A stretch of DNA of 64,000 nt, from positions 124,001-188,000 of the forward strand of contig NZ_FNCS01000002.1 of assembly GCF_900100665.1 (NCBI RefSeq), read 5' to 3'. Source of the DNA: Pelagibacterium luteolum. Its GTDB lineage: Bacteria > Pseudomonadota > Alphaproteobacteria > Rhizobiales > Devosiaceae. Under the pieces are notes generated by a model, which was given only the letters and a program-made list of their open reading frames with translations, was not told the origin of the DNA and did not search any database. Within the stretch, counting starts at the first letter, position 1. Every line of letters begins with the position of its first letter. This document shows positions 47,977 through 57,093 of the stretch, piece by piece. A program made the translations under genes and the position numbers.

Positions 47977-48972
47977 ATGGCCCTCGCTCTTGCCGACCAA
48001 TGGATCTGGGATTTCTGGCTCGTCCGTGACGATGCAGACTGGCACATCTATTTCCTCAAAGCCGATAAATCCCTGGGGAACCCCGAATTGCGCCACCGCA
48101 ACGTCACCCAGGGCCACGCCATAAGCCAGGACCTCGTCAACTGGGACTACAAGGGCACAACCTTTGCCCCCTCCGAAGGTCCTGCCTTTGACGACTGGAC
48201 CACATGGACCGGTTCCGTCCTCAAGGACGATGATGGTCTCTGGCATCTGTTCTACACCGGTACGTCCCATGAGCACGAAGGCATGCACCAGCGCATCGGT
48301 CACGCCACGTCCACCGACATGCATTCATGGAAGCGTGTCGGCGACGGCCTCGCGCTGGACATCTCAGGCCCGGACTATGAAGAATACACCCCCGGCCACT
48401 GGCACGACCGCGCCATGCGCGATCCATGGGTCATCAAGAACCCCAATGGTGATGGCTGGCTGATGTATTTCACCGCCCGCGTGCCCGGCATTGAGGAACC
48501 CAATGCCGGCGGTTCGATCGGGTTTGCCACCTCGCCCGACCTCAACACCTGGACCATCCAGCCTCCCGTCTATCGCGGCGGCATGTTCGGCCAGATGGAG
48601 GTGCCTCAGGTCTTCGAGCACAAGGGCAAATGGTACTGCGTCTTCTGCACCGCCGCCGAGCACTGGTCGGAAGCGTATAAAGCCTTCAACCCTCAGTCCC
48701 CGGTCACAGGCAGCCACTACCTCATCGCCGACAATCCGCTCGGCCCGTGGGCGGTCGCGCCCGGCAAATTCCTTGAAGGCGATTATCCCTGCCGCCGCTA
48801 TGCCGGCAAAATTGTCAAACAGGGCGACGATCTCTATGTCATGGGCTTCATCCACACGCGCGAAGGCGAACCCTTCGTCGGCGTGGTGAGCGATCCCATC
48901 CCCGTCTCGGTTGACGAGAACGGATATCTCACCGCCCACCCCGAGCGCGCCGCCCCCGGTGCAGACATCTGA
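47977..48972 (+). CDS. Five-bladed propeller glycosidase (GH32/GH43/GH68-like)
   Basis: The product is 331 aa without a signal peptide, so cytoplasmic. The blades contain acidic residues in the places expected for this clan: W-D-F-W-L-V-R-D-D near residue 10, A-M-R-D-P-W-V near residue 146 (R-D-P motif), and M-E-V-P-Q-V-F near residue 206. It would cleave the imported oligosaccharide, maybe a fructoside or arabinoside. The exact family is uncertain. Its place between permease and ATPase genes supports a shared substrate. Confidence 0.72.
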   Translation: MALALADQWIWDFWLVRDDADWHIYFLKADKSLGNPELRHRNVTQGHAISQDLVNWDYKGTTFAPSEGPAFDDWTTWTGSVLKDDDGLWHLFYTGTSHEHEGMHQRIGHATSTDMHSWKRVGDGLALDISGPDYEEYTPGHWHDRAMRDPWVIKNPNGDGWLMYFTARVPGIEEPNAGGSIGFATSPDLNTWTIQPPVYRGGMFGQMEVPQVFEHKGKWYCVFCTAAEHWSEAYKAFNPQSPVTGSHYLIADNPLGPWAVAPGKFLEGDYPCRRYAGKIVKQGDDLYVMGFIHTREGEPFVGVVSDPIPVSVDENGYLTAHPERAAPGADI

Positions 48973-49004
48973 TTTCGGTCTCAACAGACCTCTGGAGGAG
49001 CAAC

Positions 49005-50090
<1,086 letters not shown>

Positions 50091-50259
50091 GCGCCGAAAG
50101 CACGCGGCCCGCGCCAAAGCCACCGCCTACTGGAGCGACGCTGTATGGTCGAGCAGTCGCCCTGCCTCTTCCCTTCTTCCCTGGTGGGAGAAGGTGGCGG
50201 CGAAGCGGTCGGATGAGGGGGCGCTGAGCGTCTACAAAAACCCGACTTACGGGAGCGCC

Positions 50260-50832
50260 CTACCGCAGGCGCAGCTCCGAGATCACTTCCACCGCGCGGT
50301 CCTGCCGTACGTCAGTGTCATGCTCGGCCAGCCGAACGTCGCGCTCGCGGATCAGCGCCACGATCTCGCCCTCATGCGCAGCGATCACCCCGGTCAACCA
50401 CCGGTTCACGAGATAGGACGGCCGCGACATGTGCACGTCGAACCGGTCGAGCAGACCGATCGTAGGCTCCGCATCGAGCCAATCATCGTCCACCACCCAC
50501 TGATTGACCGTAAACAGCCGCACCAGCCGCCCATAGGCATCCACCCCGATCGCGATCAGATGGTGGATCGGCCCATCGGCCCCCTCTGGCCGCACGAAGC
50601 AGTGGAAATGCCCATGCTCGATCGCTGCCTCGGGCTCATCGACGGCGTGGGAATGATAAAACCACTGCGCGCCCGTCTCGGGATCGAACACATCGCCTTG
50701 CGGGTAATGCGTCCAGACCGTCACCCCGTCGGCATCGCGCAGGGTTTCGGTCAGGACATTGAGGCCGCCCTTGGCCAGCACGCTTTCGCAAAAAGCGATC
50801 TCGCGCCGCGCCTGTTCGACGACCTCACTCAT
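50260..50832 (-). CDS. DUF6969-like protein
   Basis: The product is 190 aa from the ATG at 50832. It contains W-T-H-Y-P-Q-G-D-V-F-D-P-E-T-G, Y-H-S-H, then E-H-G-H-F-H-C-F-V-R, L-F-T-V-N-Q-W-V, and V-N-R-W-L. The His/Cys cluster (H-x-H, G-H-F-H-C) looks like a metal site. These features match proteins grouped as DUF6969; the function is unknown. It follows the CAAGAP gene with shared bases, so it is part of the sulfur cluster. Confidence 0.65.
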   Translation of the reverse strand: MSEVVEQARREIAFCESVLAKGGLNVLTETLRDADGVTVWTHYPQGDVFDPETGAQWFYHSHAVDEPEAAIEHGHFHCFVRPEGADGPIHHLIAIGVDAYGRLVRLFTVNQWVVDDDWLDAEPTIGLLDRFDVHMSRPSYLVNRWLTGVIAAHEGEIVALIRERDVRLAEHDTDVRQDRAVEVISELRLR

Positions 50833-51383
50833 CACTCGACCACCAGATCGGGCGCCTCGGTGGCCCCTTCCGGCATCGGCGTCGGGGGCGGCGGGGGAGC
50901 CGCGAGCGCAGGCGCTGCCTCAGCCTCAGCTTCCGGCATCGGCGCAGGCGGTGGCGGCGGCGCGGCCAGTTCGGTCGTCTGCTCCTCGGGCATCGGTGCA
51001 GGAGGTGGCGGCGGTGCAGCCAATTGCGCACCACCCTCCGCTTCAGGCATTGCCGCCGGCGGGGGAGGCGGAGCCGCCATCGGTGCACCAGCCGCACACG
51101 GCGCCACAGCAGGCGCCCCGGCCGCACACGGCGCGACAGCAGGCGCTCCGGCGGCACACGGCGCCGCCGCAACCGGTGCCCCGGCGGCACACGGCGCCGC
51201 AGCGGGCGCCCCGGCTGCACAGGGTGCCCCGGCAGCACAAGGTGCGGCCCCGCCACTTGCCTGGCTCTGGGCAACTGGCGCCGCCGTCCTCACGATCGGA
51301 TTGGCGATATAGTCGGCAGCGATTGCCGCGGTTCCAACGGCCAGCGCGGCACCGAAAAGCAGTGTGTTACGTCCCGAACTCAT
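50832..51383 (-). CDS. Membrane-anchored CAAGAP-repeat protein
   Basis: The product is 183 aa. Residues 5-26 form an N-terminal membrane anchor or signal (T-L-L-F-G-A-A-L-A-V-G-T-A-A). Residues 46-100 hold six CAAGAP units, giving six regularly spaced cysteines. The rest has four A-P-P-P-P-P-x-P-M-P-E units joined by acidic stretches. It overlaps the YeeE/YedE stop by 4 bp and the DUF6969-like start by 1 to 3 bp. Regular Cys in a flexible exported chain suggests sulfur or metal carriage, but this is inference. I know no named family. Confidence 0.6.
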   Translation of the reverse strand: MSSGRNTLLFGAALAVGTAAIAADYIANPIVRTAAPVAQSQASGGAAPCAAGAPCAAGAPAAAPCAAGAPVAAAPCAAGAPAVAPCAAGAPAVAPCAAGAPMAAPPPPPAAMPEAEGGAQLAAPPPPPAPMPEEQTTELAAPPPPPAPMPEAEAEAAPALAAPPPPPTPMPEGATEAPDLVVE

Positions 51384-52594
51384 TTCTTGGCAAACCCATC
51401 AAGTCCAAACAGGGGCCGCGCCCAGATGCCGCCCAGCGAACCCACGAACGCGCAGGCAAACCACAGCCAGCCATGCAGGCTGCCCGACGCGATGCCCGAA
51501 AACAGCGCCCCGATATTGCAGCCGAACGACAGCCGCGCCCCATAGCCCATCAGCAGCCCGCCGACGATGGCGGCCAGCAGCGACCCGATCGGCAGCTTGG
51601 CCTTCGGCGCAAATTTCCCCGCCAGTGCAGCGGCCAGCCCGGCCCCCAGCACGATGCCGAAATCCATTACCGATGTCGTATCGAGCAGCACCGAGGAATT
51701 GAGCGCCTGGGCCTGGGCCGGCCATGTCCAGAACTCCCAGCTCGCCACCGGAATGCCCACGGCGTCGGCGATCTTGGCGCCCCACAGGCCGAACCCATAG
51801 GTGATCGTCCAGGGGTGCCCCGCCGTCAGAAGCGTTGCGATGTTGAGCAGCGCCAAGACCAGCCCGGCGCCCACCAGCGGCCAGGGCCCATACAGCAGCC
51901 AGCTCCAGCCCGGGCGCTTGGGCTCGGGCTCGGTTTCGAGATTGCCATGCGCGCGCCGCTCGATCACCGCCGTCACGATGGCGACAAGCGCCAAGGCGAT
52001 CACGGTCAGCCCGATCGCTGCGGGCAGCCCGAATTCGAGCCGCAGGTCGATGATCCCGACATTGGGCTGGAGCAGCCAGAACGGCAGATGCGCGGTGCCG
52101 ATCAGCGCGCCGATGATGAAAAACGCCAGCGTCACCAGCATGCGCGCCGACCCGCCGCCAACAGTAAACAGCGTTCCCGATCCGCACCCGCCGCCCAATT
52201 GCATGCCGAAGCCGAACATCAGCGAGCCGAGGATCACCGACACGCCCACCGGGCCCGTCATCCCCACCAGCGTCTGCCCGCCGAGGTTCCCCGCCGCCAG
52301 AAGCGGCATCATGGCAATGGCGGCCACCCCGATCATCAGCATCTGGGCGCGCATGCCGCGCCCGCGCTTTTCGACAACCATGCGCCGCCAGCCGCCCGTA
52401 AACCCGAACGAGCCATGATAGAGCGCAGCGCCCAGGCCGCCACCAATCGCAAACAGCGTCGCCTGACGCAGATCCACGAGATACCAGATGGCGATAAAGC
52501 CGATGAGGAGCCCCAGCCCGGTAACAAGGGTCGGCCCCTTATCGGACACTGCCTTGGGCAGATAGCTGGGACGATCGAGTGCGACGTCGGACAT
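51380..52594 (-). CDS. YeeE/YedE-family sulfur compound transporter
   Basis: The product is 404 aa with about 10 membrane segments. The two family signatures with functional Cys are present: Q-L-G-G-G-C-G-S-G-T-L near residue 137 and L-S-F-G-C-N-I-G-A near residue 360. Relatives (TsuA) move thiosulfate through the inner membrane by Cys contact. It is followed by the CAAGAP gene (ATGA). A TusA-like partner gene is not seen beside it; the upstream gene encodes a periplasmic rhodanese instead. Confidence 0.87.
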   Translation of the reverse strand: MSDVALDRPSYLPKAVSDKGPTLVTGLGLLIGFIAIWYLVDLRQATLFAIGGGLGAALYHGSFGFTGGWRRMVVEKRGRGMRAQMLMIGVAAIAMMPLLAAGNLGGQTLVGMTGPVGVSVILGSLMFGFGMQLGGGCGSGTLFTVGGGSARMLVTLAFFIIGALIGTAHLPFWLLQPNVGIIDLRLEFGLPAAIGLTVIALALVAIVTAVIERRAHGNLETEPEPKRPGWSWLLYGPWPLVGAGLVLALLNIATLLTAGHPWTITYGFGLWGAKIADAVGIPVASWEFWTWPAQAQALNSSVLLDTTSVMDFGIVLGAGLAAALAGKFAPKAKLPIGSLLAAIVGGLLMGYGARLSFGCNIGALFSGIASGSLHGWLWFACAFVGSLGGIWARPLFGLDGFAKK

Positions 52595-52644
52595 GTCGAT
52601 CTTTCAAATTTTTTGGGCGCTGGATGCTGTCTGGGTGTGCTGAG

Positions 52645-52762
52645 ATTCAGGTGAGGGTGAGGCGAAGATGGTGATGTCCGAGAACCGGAACGGAGCGTAC
52701 GATTGGTACGTGAGTACCGGAAGCGCAGGACATCGCCTTTTGCAGCCCACCATCACCTGAAT
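52645..52762. repeat. 118-bp imperfect palindrome upstream of the YeeE/YedE gene
   Basis: Outer arms ATTCAGGTGA/TCACCTGAAT match perfectly, the next segments partly, and the inner GATGTCC/GGACATC and GTAC/GTAC pairs are centred near 52703. The RNA could fold into one long hairpin on either strand. It resembles mosaic palindromic elements (such as RIME types) of rhizobia and relatives. Confidence 0.7.
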
Positions 52763-52776
52763 ATCCGTACACACAC

Positions 52777-52801
52777 AGATGCCCCGAAACTCGGGGCATC
52801 T
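52777..52801 (-). terminator. Hairpin after the rhodanese gene, no T-run
   Basis: Perfect 11-bp arms AGATGCCCCGA/TCGGGGCATCT enclose a 3-nt loop. It lies 29 bp after the rhodanese stop. The absence of a T-run makes it a weak terminator or an mRNA 3'-end stabiliser before the YeeE/YedE gene. Confidence 0.5.
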
Positions 52802-52829
52802 GCAAGGTCAAGGGAGGAGGTTGACCGGA

Positions 52830-53732
52830 TTATTCGACGGGGCGCGATGCGTCCGCCGTCCATTCGGCCATCGAGCCGTCATACATGGAGGCATTTTCAT
52901 TGCCGAGGATTTCGTGCAGGCCGAACCAGGCGACCGATGCCCAGTGACCGGTGTTGCAGAAAACGATGCTCTCTTCGTCCGGGCCGACATTGACCGCTTC
53001 GAGCAGCGCGGCCACCGTTTCAGGCTGGGCAAAGCGTGCATATTCCGAGCTGTAGAATTCCGAATGCGGAATGTTGACCGAACCGGGAATGGTGCCGAGC
53101 GCGGCAACGACCGGGCTCTTGGTCTCGCCCTCGAACTGCTCGACAGGACGACCGTCGACCAGCGCAACGCCGGTTTCGAGCGCTTCGAGCACATCGTCGG
53201 TCGTGGCAATCAGTTCGGGCTGCACGTCAGCGGTAAATTCCGCAGCTTCGGGCGCTGCCAGTTCTGCAACGCGCTCGCCACCGGCCGCGTCGTACTGGCG
53301 CCAGCCGCCATCGAGGATCGAAACCTCGTCATGGCCGAGATATTTGAACGTCCAATAAACGCGCGTTGCGCCACCGATTTCCGAGGAATCCGTGCCCCAG
53401 GGCACGATCACCACGTGGTCGTCATTATCGATGCCGAGCGAGCCGATCAGTTCGGCGACCTGTTCGACGGGCGGGATCTGGCCGGGAACACCCTGCACTT
53501 CCGTGCGCCAGCCTGCCGAAGCGTAGGGCGCCACGACCGAATTGGCGATATAGGGCAATTCGCCCAGATCGGTGCCTTCGATCTCGTCGCGGATATCGAG
53601 CACCACGACGTTTTCAGCACCGGCATTCTCGAGCAGCCACTGCGCATCGACCAGCGGGGTCGCTTCGGATTGGGCAAGTGCCGGTGCGGACAATGTCGCA
53701 GCGACGGCGAAAGCAGTAAGCGCAAGGCGCAT
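52830..53732 (-). CDS. Periplasmic two-domain rhodanese (sulfurtransferase)
   Basis: The product is 300 aa from the ATG at 53732 with GGGAG upstream. Residues 1-21 are a signal peptide ending P-A-L-A-Q. Two rhodanese domains follow; the second has the active Cys259 in V-F-C-N-T-G-H-W-A-S. The first lacks the Cys, as usual. It moves sulfane sulfur in the periplasm. Placed upstream of the YeeE/YedE gene on the same strand, it suggests oxidation or transfer of thiosulfate before uptake. Confidence 0.85.
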   Translation of the reverse strand: MRLALTAFAVAATLSAPALAQSEATPLVDAQWLLENAGAENVVVLDIRDEIEGTDLGELPYIANSVVAPYASAGWRTEVQGVPGQIPPVEQVAELIGSLGIDNDDHVVIVPWGTDSSEIGGATRVYWTFKYLGHDEVSILDGGWRQYDAAGGERVAELAAPEAAEFTADVQPELIATTDDVLEALETGVALVDGRPVEQFEGETKSPVVAALGTIPGSVNIPHSEFYSSEYARFAQPETVAALLEAVNVGPDEESIVFCNTGHWASVAWFGLHEILGNENASMYDGSMAEWTADASRPVE

Positions 53733-54883
53733 ATGTGATCTCCCACAATGATCTTCGTTCGATGGGCCCATCATCGCTGATCGACGATGAAAGCGCGAGG
53801 TCTGCGCAATCAAAATACCGCGCGCAAGCGGAATAGCCTGCCACGCTCCTTGCCGCAAATAGCATCTCATTTCGCCTGTCGATGGCGACACCGCCCTTCA
53901 CCCTTGGCTGGACGAGAGGGGCCACTGGCATACCCGAGCATACTGGATCCCGGATCTTCCCCCGGGGCGACAGCCGCAGGGCTTGGCGAACGCATGTGGC
54001 CCCCACGCAGCCCATCCCACCACCGTCACCCTCGGGCTCGACCCGAGGGCCTAGCAGCCTGCACCAAAGGCACGGCGCAACGCCTTCGCGACACATCCGC
54101 CCTCATGCTCCAGCCCGCGCTGCCTGGCTCTCGAGTTAAGCTCGAGGATAACGCCGTGGAGTGGCTAAACTCCCAACCCATAACCTCCAACTCCCAGTCT
54201 CGAACGCCAACGCCACCCTCCACCGTCATCCCGGCCTCGCGCCGGGACCCAGTATCCTCTGCCTAATGCTGCCCCCGCATCCAACTCACCCCCGCCGAGC
54301 ATACTGGATCCCGGGTCTTCCCCCGGGACGACAGCCGCAGGGTTTGGCGAACGCATGTGGCCCCCACGCAACCCACCCCACCACCGTCACCCTCGGGCTC
54401 GACCCGAGGGCACAGCAGCCTGCACCAAAGGCACAGCCTAACGCCTTCGCGACACATCCGCCCTCATGCTCCAGCCCGCCCCGCCTGGCTCTCGGGTTAA
54501 GCTCGAGGATGACGCCGTGGAGTGGCTAAACTCCCCACCCAAAACTTCCAACTCCCAGTTTCGAACGCCAACGCCAACCCCACCCTCCACCGTCATCCCG
54601 GCCCTGCGCCGGGACCCAGTATCCTCCGTGCTCGATACTGCCCCGCATCCAACCCACCTCTACCGAGCATACTGGATCCCGGGTCTTAGCCCGGGACGAC
54701 AGCCGCAGGGTTTGGCAAACGGATGTGGCCCCCACGCAACCACCCCACCACCGTCACCCTCGGGCTCGACCCGAGGGCCCAGCGGCACACGCCCGACCAT
54801 GACGGTGCGCAACCCTCCCCACCCCCTCGCCCCGCACCGTAATTACCGCTAGTGATACCGCACCAACCACAAGCATCCGGCCC
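53733..54883. other. 1.15-kb intergenic region, mostly tandem palindromic repeats
   Basis: No frame on either strand looks like a protein: the open frames follow the repeats and are rich in Pro/Thr/Ser. Bases 53733-53935 hold the rhodanese upstream region; 53936-54784 the tandem repeat; 54785-54883 the transporter leader. Confidence 0.7.
53936..54784. repeat. Tandem repeat, period 361-368 bp, about 2.3 copies
   Basis: Units begin with GAGCATACTGGATCCCGG at 53936, 54297 and 54665. Each full unit carries three palindromes: a CCCGGGTCTTC.. type, a CCCTCGGGCTCGACCCGAGGG type, and a CCCGGCC..GCCGGG type with flanking GTCAT and CCCAGTATCC. The third unit stops after the second palindrome. Units differ at scattered bases, so duplication is not recent. 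Confidence 0.85.
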
Positions 54884-55819
54884 ATGCTCGCCCTCATCTT
54901 TTCCGCCCTGCTCCCCATTGCGCTGATCATTGCCCTTGGCCACGTCCTCAAGCGCTTCGCCTTCCTCGGCGGCGAATTCTGGCCGCAGGCCGAGCGGTTG
55001 GCATATTTCGTGCTGCTGCCCATGCTGTTCGCCCACGGGCTCTATAGCGCCGATCTCTCGGGCATGCCGATTGCCGCCATGGCGGCTGGCCTCGTCATCC
55101 CGGCGACACTGGGCACCGTGCTGCTGGTCCTCGCCAATCGCGTCACGACATTTGATGGCCCCGTCCTCACCTCGGTCGTCCAGGGCGGCATCCGCTTCAA
55201 CAATTACGTCGGGGTCACTGCCGCCATCGGGCTGCTTGGCGCATCGGGCGCCGCGTATGCCGCGGTCGTCAACGCCATCCTTGTGCCCACAGTCAACATC
55301 CTGTGCGCCTTGGTCTTTGCCCGCTATGGCGCCAAGCACCCAAGTGCGTTGGGCGTGGTCAAATCCATCGCCCTCAATCCGCTGATCCTGGGTTGTGTCG
55401 CCGGCTTCGCCCTGCGACTCACAGGCCTGCCCCTCCCTGCCGGCATCGAAGGCTTCATGCAGGCTCTTGGCCAGGCTGCGCTTCCCATCGGGCTTTTATG
55501 CGTCGGCTCAGCGCTCAATTGGGACGCGCTCGGCCGCGGCATCAGGCCCGTGCTCGTCGCCACCCTTATGCGCTTTCTCGCCATCCCGCTGATCACGGCC
55601 GCCATCTGCGTCGCCATCGGCCTTGACGGCCCCGCGGCGTTGGTCGTCCTCCTGATCCAATGCCTCCCCACCGCATCGTCCGCCTATGTCATGGCCCGCC
55701 AACTCGGCGGCGACGCGCCGCTCATGGCCGGCATCATCGCCTTCCAGACCGTCGTCGGCGTCATAACCGTCCCCATCACCATGGCCATCCTTGCGCCCAT
55801 GGTCGGGGCTGGGGTGTAG
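54884..55819 (+). CDS. AEC-family transporter
   Basis: The product is 311 aa with about ten membrane segments in two halves. It shows P-I-A-L-I-I-A-L-G, F-N-N-Y-V-G and a P-T-A-S-S-A-Y-V-M-A motif near residue 262, as in AEC (auxin efflux carrier-like) transporters. These export or exchange organic acids such as malate. The substrate is unknown. It is alone and faces the dehydrogenase operon. Confidence 0.82.
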   Translation: MLALIFSALLPIALIIALGHVLKRFAFLGGEFWPQAERLAYFVLLPMLFAHGLYSADLSGMPIAAMAAGLVIPATLGTVLLVLANRVTTFDGPVLTSVVQGGIRFNNYVGVTAAIGLLGASGAAYAAVVNAILVPTVNILCALVFARYGAKHPSALGVVKSIALNPLILGCVAGFALRLTGLPLPAGIEGFMQALGQAALPIGLLCVGSALNWDALGRGIRPVLVATLMRFLAIPLITAAICVAIGLDGPAALVVLLIQCLPTASSAYVMARQLGGDAPLMAGIIAFQTVVGVITVPITMAILAPMVGAGV

Positions 55820-55860
55820 CCGTCGCGCCGGTGGCCCCCAGGCTCAGCGCCCCCGCAGCC

Positions 55861-57093
55861 CTACTCTTCCAGGCGCTCGCGCAAATCGGCCACTTCGCCC
55901 TCGCTCACCGCCGGCGCCGAATTGCCCCAGCTCGCGCGCAGGAAGGTCGCCAGATCGGCGATCTGCTGATCGGTCAGCTTCCAGTCGAAGGCGGGCATGC
56001 CGATGGGGCCGGGGTTGTCATTGGTCGGCACGGCCAACGTACCCTCCAAAATCACCCGCAGCATGGTGATCGGGTCTTCGGCGTTGACCTTATTCGATCC
56101 GGCCAACGGCGCGAAAATCTCGGGCACGCCCGTACCGTCCGAAGCATGGCACGCGGCGCAATTGTCGAAATAGATGCCGCCGCCCGCCGTCATGATCGCT
56201 TCGGACGGCTGTTCGACCGGATCACGCGCCTCGTCATCAAGGGTCTTGAGATAGATGGCGATGGCCTCGAGGTCCGCGGTTTCCATATATTGCGTTGAGA
56301 GCACCACCACTTCGCCCATGCGCGGCATCACGCCCGTATGGTCGTTGCGGCCACCCTCGAGAAACGCCACGATGTCGTCTTCGGACCAATGGGCAATCCC
56401 GCCATTTTCGCCACCGCGAATATTGGGCGCCAACCAGTCCTCAAGCACGCCGCCGCGCAGATATTCGTCCTCGATATCGGCGCCCGCGAAATTCTTGTCG
56501 GTATGGCACGCGCCGCAATGGGCCGGCCCATCCACCAGATACCGCCCGCGGTTCCATTCGTCCGATTGCTCGGGATCGGGCACGAACTCCTGCGGTTCGA
56601 AATAAAGCAGGTTCCAGCCCATCACCGCCTGCCGGATGTTGAGCGGAAACGGAAATTGCGGTTCGGGCGTCTCGGAATAAACCGGCTCGATCGAGGAGAG
56701 ATAATCATAGATCGCGTCGATCTCCTGACGCGGCATCAGCGTGAAATAGGGATAGGGAAACGCCGGATAGAGATGGCTGCCGTCCCGCGCAATCCCCTCG
56801 TTCATGGCGCGATAAAAATCGTCGCGGGTCCAGAGGCCCAGACCCGTCTCATTGTCGAAGGTGATGTTGGGCGTGTAGATCGAACCGAACGGCGTCTCCA
56901 TCTCCCGCCCGCCCGCAAAGCGCTCGCCATCATTGACTTCATCGGTGTGGCAGCCCGCGCAATTGCCGACTGTGGCGAGATAGCGCCCGCGCTCTACCTG
57001 GCTGAACGATAGGTTCTGCGCCGATGCCGGAGCGATGGTCAGCGCTGCTGCAAGCCCGGCGCTCGCCGCCAGAATGATCTTTGACGTCCTCAT
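55861..57093 (-). CDS. Triheme cytochrome c subunit of membrane dehydrogenase
   Basis: The product is 410 aa with a signal peptide (residues 1-25, ending P-A-S-A-Q). Three CxxCH heme sites lie at C45-A-G-C-H49, C193-G-A-C-H197 and C312-A-A-C-H316, with distal Met in M-P-R-M-type stretches. This is the cytochrome subunit used by alcohol, gluconate and sorbitol dehydrogenases to pass electrons to ubiquinone. The start overlaps the stop of the FAD subunit gene (ATGA). Confidence 0.87.
   Translation of the reverse strand: MRTSKIILAASAGLAAALTIAPASAQNLSFSQVERGRYLATVGNCAGCHTDEVNDGERFAGGREMETPFGSIYTPNITFDNETGLGLWTRDDFYRAMNEGIARDGSHLYPAFPYPYFTLMPRQEIDAIYDYLSSIEPVYSETPEPQFPFPLNIRQAVMGWNLLYFEPQEFVPDPEQSDEWNRGRYLVDGPAHCGACHTDKNFAGADIEDEYLRGGVLEDWLAPNIRGGENGGIAHWSEDDIVAFLEGGRNDHTGVMPRMGEVVVLSTQYMETADLEAIAIYLKTLDDEARDPVEQPSEAIMTAGGGIYFDNCAACHASDGTGVPEIFAPLAGSNKVNAEDPITMLRVILEGTLAVPTNDNPGPIGMPAFDWKLTDQQIADLATFLRASWGNSAPAVSEGEVADLRERLEE

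Noticed and set aside
50759-52654. 631-codon open frame on the plus strand across the sulfur cluster
   Set aside because: It is rich in His/Arg/Pro/Gln and lies antisense to three genes with clear families; high GC makes long shadow frames.
53936-54784. CRISPR-like array
   Set aside because: The unit is about 365 bp with internal palindromes and no short identical repeats with unique spacers; no cas genes nearby.
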